Shown: in pieces, positions 40,601 to 52,600 of the stretch
How positions within the stretch are numbered: position 1 is the first letter of the stretch
Layout: each line of letters opens with the position of its first letter
NCBI GenBank assembly: GCA_014607495.2
Contig: CP053148.1
Location: forward strand, 15,128,001-15,192,000
Direction of reading: 5' to 3'
Source: Carposina sasakii
Taxonomy: Eukaryota; Arthropoda; Insecta; Lepidoptera; Carposinidae
Length of the DNA: 64,000 nucleotides
The notes under the pieces: model-generated
The model's database searches: none
What the model saw: the letters and a program-made list of their open reading frames with translations, nothing else
What the model was told of the DNA's origin: nothing
Program-made: the position numbers and the translations under genes

Positions 40601-43600
40601 ACAGAAAAATATCTCCATAGGAAAACGTAGACTAGATGTTACGACCAATAATGTACTCGCCTTTACAAAACTATTATTATAATGAGGGTAAATGATTTCT
40701 TGGAGCCCATTAATTAATTTAATTTATTGGCTTCTTTCAGCAAACGCAAAATTTATGAACAAAAGTCTCACTTTTATCAAAGTTACTTAATTAGCACACA
40801 TCGTTTTCATTGAAAAATACACGTTTTTCAATTAGTTATTTACATATTAGTTTTGTAAGTAGCAGCATATTCCGTTTATAATAACATTTAAATAATTTGT
40901 CAGAGGGTATTGGAGAGCATTCACCAAGAGAACTTTAACAAAAGAAAACAGCTGGACCGTATACGATACAACAAAAAGAAGAAAATGCATCAATTCAGAA
41001 CCATGCAGGTAAACATTTGAGATTTTCAATATTCCTGTATTATATTGATATAGAAAATAAGAAGGTGTTTTTATAAAATTCGTCTATAACGGAAGTATTG
41101 GATTGTATTAAATAATATAGCCCACTGAATAATAAACGCAATTTTAATACACTATGGATATTCCAGTGCACCATATAATACCTAGATACTATATTATTAT
41201 TGTATATCAAGCTGAAACGTGTTCAGTACACGTGTAAGTTGACATAATGTAGTTTAGTTATTGAGGTTCACCTGGGGTCAAGCTAGGTCTGCAGGCGGTA
41301 ATTAAGATTCCCTTCGGTGCCGTGAGGTAAGGGCGAGGGACGTGCATTACCATCTGAAAATCAATATGTCTCAGGAATACGAGTATTGGAAACCCAGCGA
41401 TTGAGCCAAGTCGTGGAGAATGGTAGAATAATAACAAAGATTTTATTATTATATTTTAAATAGCGAAATTCCAGATATTTTCTTTTATTTTAATAAATAT
41501 CTACTTAACATAGGTAAGTGGAACCGTGCAAGATTGATGCATCCCGTCAGATTACTTCGTACTGACACCATAACTTCGTGCAGTTCATGTCATCATTGTC
41601 ATATCGTTGATTTGGTCACATTATAGTTTAAACTAGCGGCCGCCCACGACTTCGTCCGCGTGAAAGGGCATTACACCAGTGCGAAGCCGGGGCGAGTGGT
41701 ATATAGCCTTCCGCGGTTAATAGGCTATCTAACATTGAACTATATTTTCAAATCGGACCAGTAGTTCCTGAGATTAGCGCGTTCAAACAAACATACTCTT
41801 CAACTTTATAATAAGTACTTGTAAAGATTACCAAAAGTGGTCTAAAGCAATAATGTACTGGTTTACTGGAGACAAAAAGAGGAAACGTGGCAGGCCAACA
41901 AGAAGATGGGATGATGACATTAAGAGTGTGGCAGGAGGTTGCTGGATTACAATAGCAAAGGATAGGGATAAATGGAAAGAGTTAGGGGAGGCCTTTGCCT
42001 ACAAAAGGCATACAGACAGAAAATAGATAATTATATTAGTTAAGAGCAAAAATGTATTTACAAAACATTTGTCAGAAATAAAGGCTATTTTATATTTTAT
42101 ATTAAAGATTACCAAAATACTATAAAATTATTAATAAAGAAATGGAAAAAATTCTTCACCCGAGTGGGAATCGAACCCACGACCTCTGTATTCCGTGCAA
42201 GTGCTCTTACCACTGAGCTACCGTGTCAATTACTCGGATGACGAATTTTACGATCTCTTTTCTATATTACATATTGGCAACGTTATTTTTCATCCCGATA
42301 GCAAAATACTATTGGCCGTATCTTGCAAAATGAATAGATGACTTTGTAACAACATTTGCTGCTGTAGCTGGAGTCAGCAGAGCTCCGTGACCGCCTGCTG
42401 TTCGAGGTGGGGGGGAAGCTGCCAGCGGAGAAGAAGGAGCAAGCAGTAGCCAACTACGTGCAGAGAGCAAACATCAAAAAGAATGCAGCGTTGGCCATCA
42501 AGGTCATGTATAAGAAGATTCTCGATATATTAAAAAAGGTAAAATGGTGTTTTTTGTTATTTTCCTATATAAATCTAGGTATGAGTAAAAAGCAAACGTT
42601 ATCTCGTTGATGGGAGTAGGACAGCAGGAGCAATAATAGGCATGTTGAGGTTCTCAGCTCTGACGATCACTGATGATGTCTGACTTTTATTTGATAAAAC
42701 ATACAGTTTATATATGGTCGTATTGACTGGGGATTTCAGCTGACGCATGCTGTTACTAGATACGTACATCCCATACTTATCAATAAGACATGATGGCGAC
42801 CTGATTCACAGACACGTAACATCTATATAATAACAGGCCTCCACAGCGCGGCAACGTTGCCAGCATTTTGGACACTTTTCCTCATAAATAAACAATATAA
42901 TTTAAATCAAATTAAAATAAATTATAAAACTAAAAATATAGTCGAAGAAACGAATCAATATTACGTACTCACGCAGATGTGCACGAATTTTAAATCTTTG
43001 GATTAGCGATAAACATAAGAGAGCACTGGCGGCTGGTCCAAAGAGCGCTGGTGCAGTGCACTTCCACCCACGAAGATAACATAGGTAATCTATATTTTTC
43101 TATAAGATAAATCTTTATATGCAATTAAAAATAGTAAATCAAGATGTCACATATAAAAAATTGTCCTGTATATAATTGTATTTATAATTATCTTTCAATT
43201 CTCAGTATCGAGTGGAGTGCTAGCGACCGCGCTCCAATGAAACGAAATTTGATACGATTCCTAGTACTGTATTGAGAAATAGATATATCGATATAGGCCG
43301 GCGCGTGAAACAGAAGATTTTATCTGGAGCGCCGCTCACATTAATTCACAGTATAGAACTGTCACCGCTTGACGTCTATGCTTACGTCTACGCATACGCA
43401 TCAGGTCTGCCCGTGCCTATACAGTTCCATACATTACAACTCAGAGGTACGTCTACGCTTACGTGCACGCACACGCATCTGGTGTGCTCGAGCCTTAAGG
43501 GAGTGAACACGCGCGGCGTTTCCAAACTGTAATTTTGCATGCGCTTATATTAAAAAAAAGTGAACACCCATCTATAAATTCAGGAGCCGCCAGTGTAAGA

Positions 43601-46600
43601 GAGCAATTATTTTTTCTATTTTTTATCCCGAAAAATATTGATACGCTATGTTTGTTAGGTAATTCACCAAATTCAAGAAGATTGAATCAAATGATGCATT
43701 AGTACTTACTTAATACGAAAGATATCTTGAAAATTTAGATCACGGTCTATCGGCCAGAAATGATTTGTTAGCGCAAGGGCGCAGTTTACCTACAGATATA
43801 ATAGTAGCCAAAGCTTGTAAACGGAGGTACAAAGTGTTCACTGGCGCGTATTTGTCAGATACAACAGACTTACGAACTACAACAGCGTTTATTTTCTATA
43901 TGTACATTTATGCAAATAATACCAAGTTGCTGTCGTCCTGCAGTTTCGTTTATGTGACACAAAATAGCCGGTTATTGTTGTTATGTGTTATTCTGATTAT
44001 TAATGAATATAACTTTAGATATATCAGACCTTAGGTATATAACTAGACAGTTCTATTGCAACATTATGCGTGAAACAGTAGCAAACATGGATAATAAGTA
44101 ATAAAAAAAGTCATTAATTCTTATTAAAAGCTTATTCTTGGAAAAACTGAATTGTTTTATTAGTAATCCTTTATAGGAAGAAAAACTTGGAATTATTTTA
44201 GTATGGGCTAAGCTACTTAGCTACTTGCTACTTTGCAAGCTTTACCTATTACCTGCAATCGTAATCTTCTTTACTTTGCTTTGTGTGCTTTGTTGTAGTA
44301 GAAAAATATATTTTCTTGTAGAAATGTATTCAATTTATATTAAAAAACGAAAAAAAACGTACCTTAGTTAAACAGAAACTCATTGTAATTATTATGTTTT
44401 TAATGTAAAAAAAACAAATCCCAAGACAATTTTAGGGTTAAGTAAGGTAAATATAGATAAACTTATAAGTACTTATTATTTATAATTACTTAACTTATTA
44501 TACATTTATTTTTGATACCTTCCTGTACCTAATACGTATAACAGGTATATTCGCGAGTATACATAGGTACAGGGAGTGAGTGACAGCCAGGGAAACACTA
44601 AAATGCTGAACAAATACTATTAGGTATGTTGAGTTATACGGCAATGTGTCTTTTCGCAGGAAATGCATTTTTAATGTACCTATAATTTTTCGCAATACGA
44701 GTATTTGCTTTCTTCGCCAATTGTATCAGGCGCCCCTGATGATGGGCTAAATGGGCTTATCAGTTATTGTATGAAATAAATGTTTTTGGATCATATCATA
44801 TGACCCTCCTATTTTGGTCGATTCTGACCGTCACACTTAAACCTAAATGTGAAATTGGCCGTTGTTCTGCAGAAAGCGACCAAACATCACAAACTAGATT
44901 TTTTAAAACTATATTCTGGTAAAATCGACTGCTTATTAGCACATTTTTTTTTGATAAATTGTTGAAAACGATCAACAAGAAAAACAAGTATTAAATAAGT
45001 TAAAAGCAGCCACCTTGGTCGAGTTGGTCTGATTGAAGAATTATTCTTCAACTAAAATATATCTTTAAATCTGCAGAACACAGCCATTTCACTTGGACGG
45101 GTTTGGTAATAACCTATAGTACTAATGTTCACAATATTTTATTCTGCATAAAGCGACTACGTAGATGGTCGCTTTCTTCGATTTAGGTTTTCCGTTCGTC
45201 CCGTAATTTGGTCGTTTTTGCTTTTAATATTTAGTAATCCACATAGAACTTTGTTGCAATTCCATGTTCGGTTCGTACCTATACTAGAACTCTATGGTCA
45301 CGACAATTTAAGATTGTTAAATTCCAATAAGTAAATGTCTTGTTTTTTTCCCTTTTTAGCAAAGTTTTTTGGTAAGTTTTTTAAAGCTGACGGGTTTGTT
45401 AATTACTAAATGTAATTTTTATCGGACACTCCGTTCATAACCGTTTCAATAAAAATAAAATTTGTGATATCATATTTAGCAGAAAACAACTAGGTACAGT
45501 TTTGGTTGTTTTCATTTGGCCATATTATTAGTAGCACTGGCGGCTCCTGAATTTTTTTGATGGGGGTTCACTTTTTTTTTAATATGAGCGCATGTAAATT
45601 AGGGATGGTGCTTATTTACGCGACCTGGTTTTTAAACCAGGTTTTACTTGGAAGTACGTAAACCAGGTACGGGCCGAAATACGCGGAAGACTTGAAAGTA
45701 TTTGCCTTGCAAGTATCGTAGTGATAGTTTGATTCCAAAAAAACCTTAGGCTATATCTATTAAGGTGTATAATCGCGCTATGTGAAAGAACATAACTTTC
45801 AAAGTAAAAAAGTATTTTTTTTTTGCCAGCGGGATTATAACACGCAGCATTAGTGAAATAAGGACTATTTTTTTATGAAATACTTTATTAGGTATCGGCG
45901 GCGCCCTGCAACCAGGTACGGGTCAAAATACGTGGAAGACTTTGAAAGTATTTACGTTGCAAGTATCGTAGTGATAGTTTGAATTCAAAATTAAACCTTA
46001 GGCTGTATCTATTAAGGTGTATAATCGCGCTATGTGAAAAAAAAAATACTTTCAAAGTAAAAAAGTATATTTTTTTTGCCAGCGGGATTATAACACGCAG
46101 CCTTATTGAAATAAGGACAATTTTTCTATGAAATACTTCAGTACCTTGACATCGGTGCCCGGCAACCCGTGGAATACCTACTTGAAGAAAGACCTGACCT
46201 CTCAACTTGAACTCGGAACGTAAGGTGTATTTTTGCAAAAATATTTTTTCATTTTTGGTTGTTTTTGATTTATTACCGAGAAATAAGTAACATTATCGCA
46301 TGTGTGGTATGTATTTAAACTTTGTTTCGGTTAACGCACATGGATCCTTTCATTTGTTTAGTTGTTTTGTTAGTAGGTAACAGTTTATCCTATAATTTGT
46401 TTGACGCGTTTGATATTTATTTGTGCATTGTGCGAATTTGTGTGTAATTGTGTAAATATTTCATTGCGGATTTTGTGTAGTGTGTATATAATAGTTATAG
46501 TGAATATAGATAATAGTTTAATAAATAAAAATGGCACCTAAAAAGAGTGTAGCCTGGGACCATTATTGAGGGTGCGCACGGGGCGAGGTACGGGGCGCGG

Positions 46601-49600
46601 GAGAACGCCTCGCGCACGTTACGCGCTCGCTCTCAATTATCGTAGTCGCGCGGCTTCGGCTTTGCTTTTACGTAATCAGGGGGCGGGAATGATGTGACAT
46701 AAAATAAAATTTACATAAATTCATTTATGGTATGTACATAATTTTATTAAACCTTCCAACAACAACAAATATAAAAAACACAAAAGAATGAAGTACATAT
46801 TATTTAAAGTATTTTGCTGTCCAACCAATTGCTATAATGTTCCTTATTATAGCCACAATAAGGATTAATTTCCTAGGTAGTTCAAAATACTTCGAAGTAT
46901 CTGGAAAACCTACTTTTAACCTTACGTTCATATAATTATTAAGGTCTATAATCGCGCTATGTAAAAGAAAATACCTTCAAAGTAAAAAAGTATTTTTTTT
47001 TGCTAGCAGGATTATAACATGGAGCCTTATTGAAATAAGGACTATTTTTCTATGAAATACTCTATCAGGCATCGGCGGCGCCCGGAAACCAGGTACGGGC
47101 AGAAATACGTTGAAGTCTTTGAAAGTATTTATTTTGTAGCGCGATTATGTTCTTTATGCTCAAGAAATCTAGGATAATTTTTCTATAAAAACCCAGATAT
47201 ATAATTAAGTATTTCGCTGGCCAGTCGCTATAATGTTGCTTATTACAGTCACGATAAGGATTAATTTCCTATGTTGTTAAAAAAATACTTCAAAGTATCT
47301 GAGAAACCTGGTTTTTAGCCCTGGTACGACGTCATGGACGTACTTTGAAGCCCTGGTACGCAAATCAGCAAGTACGACCCATGTCTAATGCAAATTTACA
47401 ATTTGGAAACGCCGCGTGTGGTCATCCCCTTATCGAATGATGAAATGGTGCAAGTGCAACATCACTATTATTAAAATTCAGATGACGTAATGAAACACAT
47501 TAAAGACAACCATATCGCGTTCTAACTCGAACTAAGCGACATCTAGCGGCCGCATTCGCGAATTAATATGAGCGGCGCTCTAGATAAGGCAAATTTTTCG
47601 TACGAAATCTTCTGCTTCACGCGCCGGCCTATGTCGGTATGTCTCTTTCGCACTCATTGAATACAGTACTAGGAATCGTACCAAATTTCGTTTCATTGGA
47701 GCGCGATCGCTAGCGCTCCACTCGATACATAAGATTACAACTTACTTGAGACGAACGCGTAGACACTATTGTATAAACATGGTAGAATTGAAAGATAATT
47801 ATAAATATAAAGAAAAATAGATTGCCTATGTAATCTTCGTGGGTAGGAGTGCACTGCACCAGCGCTCCTTAGGAGGAGCCGCCAGTGATAAGTAGGTATG
47901 TTATATTCTACAGGAAATGACTACTTGTTTTTAAACTAAGATTATTACATGAAAAATAACTGTCATCTCTGTAAAACCTATTTAATAGTCTGCACGAAGT
48001 TCATTTCAACCAAATGACAAAAATAACTTTTAGGAAAAACGTAAGGAAACTTTTTTAAAAAATAAAGAAACTTTAAACGTTAATTAAATAGGTTTTACAG
48101 AGATTACAGTTATTTTTCATGTAATAATCTTGGTTTAAAAACAAGTAGTCATTTCCTGCAGAATATAATATACTTATAATGCCATGACCAAATGAAAACG
48201 ACCAAAACTGTAGTCGTTTTCTGCTAAATATGATATCACAAATTTTATGTTTATTATAACGGTTATGAACGGGGCGTCCGATAAAAATTACATTTAGTAA
48301 TTAACAAACCCGTCAGCTTAAAAAACTCACCAAAATACTTAGCTAAAAGGGAAAAAAAACCAAGACGTTATTTACCTACTATTTACCTACTTATTGGAAT
48401 TTGACAATCTTAAATTGTTGTGACCTCTAGTATAGGTATAGCTCTAGTATAGGTACGAGTCGAACATGGAATGACAACAAAGTTCTATGTTCTATTTGGA
48501 TTACTAATTATTAAAAGCAAAATACGACCAAATTACGGGACGAACGGAAAACCTAAATCGAAGAAAGCAACCATCTACGTAGTCGTTTTATGCAGAATAA
48601 AATATTATGAATATTAGTATACTATAGGTTATTATATTACCAAAACCGACCGAGTAAAATGGCTGTGATCTGCAGATTTAAAGATACATATTTTAGTTAA
48701 AGAATAGTTCTTCAATCATACCAACTCGACCAAGGTGGCTGCTTTTAACTTATTTAATACTTGTTTTTCTTGTTGATCGATTTCAACAATTTATCAAATA
48801 ATTAGCCGTAGTTCGGCAGAAAGCATCCAAAGCCATTGTTAGCCAAAATGAGTTAGCTATGCCATCACAAACTAGATTTTTTTGCTCAATATTCTGGTAA
48901 AATCATATTTTTAGCATAATTCATAGGTCATGGTATAAGTATGTTATATTCTGCAGGAAACGACTACTTGTTTTTAAACCAAGATTATTACATGAAAAAG
49001 AACTGTAATCTATGTAAAACCTATTTAATATTCTGCACGAAATTTATTTCTATCAAATGACATAAATAAACTTTTAGGAAAAACGTAAGGGAACTTTAAA
49101 AAAAAAAATTAAGAAACTTTAAATGTCAACATTTCGAAACTCGTTTTTTATTGTTGGTCTCTTTCTGCAGAACTATAGTCAATTGTGCTGAAAAACAGTC
49201 GATTTTACCAGAATATAGAGCAAAAAATCTAGTTTGTGATGGCATAGCTAACTCATTTTGGTCAAAAATGGCTTTGGTCGTTTTCTGCAGAACTACGGCC
49301 AATTAGTCCCACCTGTCTTTCTCTCTCTCAGCCATTTATGTTAAGAACGGAGAGAGATAGACCTGACTAAGATTAGATTTACTCGTTTGTGTAAGTGTGA
49401 CGGTCAGAATCGACGCCATTGTCTAAATTCTTGTTGTTTATACTTATTTCGTCTAACGCCCACTCTGAAAATCAGTAGCGCCCCCATTTTTATTTCACCT
49501 TAAAAATGTCAATAGCATATAAGTTGCGCTATTTTTTTTCCTGGGGCCTTAATTGCTTCTCTCTACCCTTCCAATACCCATGAGGGGGCGTTATTGCCCA

Positions 49601-52600
49601 CTTTGGGAAAGACTGCAGTTTAAATAAACAATGTTATTTATTTTTGTGATTGATATCTAGCTAATATTAATTGTCTTTTTTAGGACTCGTCCTATTTCAC
49701 TGTAGTACTGGAAGCACTAAAACTAGACTGCAGAGCCCAAGGAAAATGTCTGATGGGCGCGACTGAGATGGGGCAGCTGGCCATGGAGTACCTCGATGAT
49801 AGAAAGTTCGAGTTCAACAAGTTGGAGAAAGAGATAAAAGCGAACATGAAGGAGAGGGAGAGAACATTGAAGCTGGTGCGACGTGAGGTCGCTTACCTTA
49901 CTAATTCGTTTCCAAACCTAATAAGAAAGGAGGTAAGTTAAGACTCTACTATTCTAATATTAAAATTATGCATTCTCAAACTTAGCTCATCAAGTAAGAA
50001 CATAATACCGATGGGTAGGAATTTTTGTGGTGAGAGAAATATGGAGAATTTTGAAAGAGCGCTTAATCCATTTCTCAACTCATTAGGGTTAAAACACGAA
50101 TTTAGTAACGTGCCAACCTGTTTCGCCACAAGTATGTCGTTTGACAATCAGGAAACAGGTCCCTAATACCTACAAACATACTCGTACTGTCCAACCCTCC
50201 AGTCGTTTGCTCACTAGAACTGAGCGTCGTGAGCCCCATTTATCCATCCATTTTTACGATCCCTATCCACTTCGAACCTATGCTTCGTGGATTGCGTTGG
50301 AGATCTGGATGATAGCCTAATGCTTATTTTAGTCAAACCTTCGTATCTTCGTAGCTCCTCTAGGTTGACGTCTGTTAAACTCAGAGAACGTCAAAAAATA
50401 ATAGAGAAATACACGGGTAAACAAGGTTATATTTATTAGCTCATAAGCTATTTTTAGCTTTGTTTATGCTAAAGTTTATATTTAGGAGTATTGTCAATTT
50501 ACATTTTTAGCAATAGCTCTTGGCTTTGGTTAAGAAATGAGTTTCTACACGTTTTTCTATTCCAACCTGCCAGGAGGCCACCAACCTGGACGACTTGTAC
50601 GAAGAAGAGGACACTGGCAGCCACCACTCCGTGCACTGGGAGCTCGATGAAGTCATGGGTATTTGCAAGAGGCTGCAGAAAGCCACGCTGGTCTCGCAGT
50701 TTGATCAGATATTGCTGAGGTGAGTCGGCAGTCTTAAGCTTTGGTTTCCTCGGCTATCCTAGGATTTTCATAATAAGTTGAGGTTTATTTTTGAAACTAA
50801 GTCCAAGTTTAGCACAAATTAATACAACACACAAAGATGACTCTACTATTAAAATTTAGAGTAAAAAAGTGTAGGGACTCTCAGGATGTAAGTCCAGAAG
50901 AAGTTAAAACAGCAATACGCCAAATGAAAAACAACAAAGCACCCGGTCCAGATGAAATACCGGTGGAAGTCTGGAAAAGCCTAGGAAATTGGGGAGTAGA
51001 TTGGCTACATACATATTTAACAAACTGATCCAGAGAAACCCTATACCTGATTCATGGCGAAACAGTCTCTTAATACCCTATTATAAGGGAAAAGGCGACG
51101 TTAGGGAATTTAGTAATTACAGGGCAATAAAACTAATGTCACATACATTGAAAATCTGGGAGCGAGTACTAAACAATAGATTAAAGCAAACATAGGTTAA
51201 CGATGACTTTGAGTGTAGCGAAGCGTCACATTTAAATCGAAGATTCCGCAGTACACTGCAGCCAACAGTCGATCAATTTAAATATCTTGGCTCGGTAATT
51301 AGCAACGATGGCAGCATTGATAGTGATGTTATTCATAGAACAACAACAGGATGGATGAAGTGGAAGTAGCTTACTGGCATGATATGTGACAGAAAAATGC
51401 CTCTAAAAGTAAAAGGGAATATGTATAAGACAGCTATTAGACCTGCTGTATGAAACAGAATGCTGGGCAACAACTAAAAAGCACTTGAACAAATTGCACA
51501 CTACGGAAATGCGCATGCTACGCTGGTCAGCTGGTGTAACACTCATAGTCAAAATCCGTAATGAATATGTCAGAGGAAGCTTCGGGGTTGCTTCAATAGC
51601 TGACAAAGTGAAAGAGAAACGTTTGCGGTGGTATGGTCACATTCAAAGACGTCCCGACGACCATATGGTAAAACTTGTTCTAAAATTGCCCGAGACGAAA
51701 CGTACGCGTGGAAGACCACCCGCCACCTGGTTGTCGACGGTTGAAAAAGACCTAAAAGAAGCTCATTTGCAAAAAGACGTAGCACAAAATCGTACAAAAT
51801 GGAAAATGCGTACAAGGAAGGCCGACCCCAAGTAAATGGGAAAAGGTCAGAAGAAGAAGAAGATCATTAGTTAATATTATTTATCATAGAATATTTTAGT
51901 TACAATTACAATTCCAGTTAGTTACAATTCCATGGTTATTAAGCTTACCTTGATACTGTGGATCTTAAACACTGACATTATCATCTTCCTGCCCATATCT
52001 CGCTATTTGTGGGGTCGGCGCAATATGGTTTAATTCAAAACTCATATTGCCAAGCATTTGGCTATTTTACGGATTTATTTTACGGCCAGTTGCTTGACTG
52101 ACGCCAACCATTTGGATATGGACACTGAAGGTAGGAAACTTATTTTAAGTTAGGCTTATAAGATTGCCTGATCATAGTAGACTAAAGTCTCTGAAGTAGT
52201 TTTTAGCGTTTTATTCGATTATTTTCCAAAATTGGAAGCAAAGCTATATCAAACCAGAGCCAACTTAAGCCAAAGCTAAATCATAATCCAAAACGCTCAG
52301 CCAAAATATGCCAGGAGGGAGATCAATCGCGCCAAATGACAACGATTGCTCCCACCATTTATTGAAACGATTTTGATTGTGGTTCAGCTCGGTTTATTTG
52401 ACAGTGTCTCAGACATTTTCAACTACATATTCGCTTTTGACTTTAAAAAAATATGCATAACAAAAGTGTAAGGTTGTAAAGTTTACTTTCGGATGAGCGC
52501 CCAGCGTTGTCCTAGTCGATGGTGTTTATTTCTATATATTTGTGTAGGTTGAAGGAGCAGCACTACCAAGGCGACCGGCTTCTCATCCAATTGACGGTGA

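Larger units (their letters stand above)
44817..49413. mobile_element. Large foldback element A (GTCGATTCTGACCGTCACAC ends) with nested insertions
   Basis: Left end GTCGATTCTGACCGTCACAC; right end TGTGACGGTCAGAATCGAC. About 45000-45530 is the inverted counterpart of about 48185-48785, for example GGACGAACGGAAAACCTAAA against TTTAGGTTTTCCGTTCGTCC. Further palindromes (47895-48180, 48940-49130) repeat a TTCTGCAGRAARCGAC word. The right end matches the small MITE at 22337-22480. No transposase frame. Elements B (45535-47887) and C (45600-47387) are nested inside. Confidence 0.75.
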
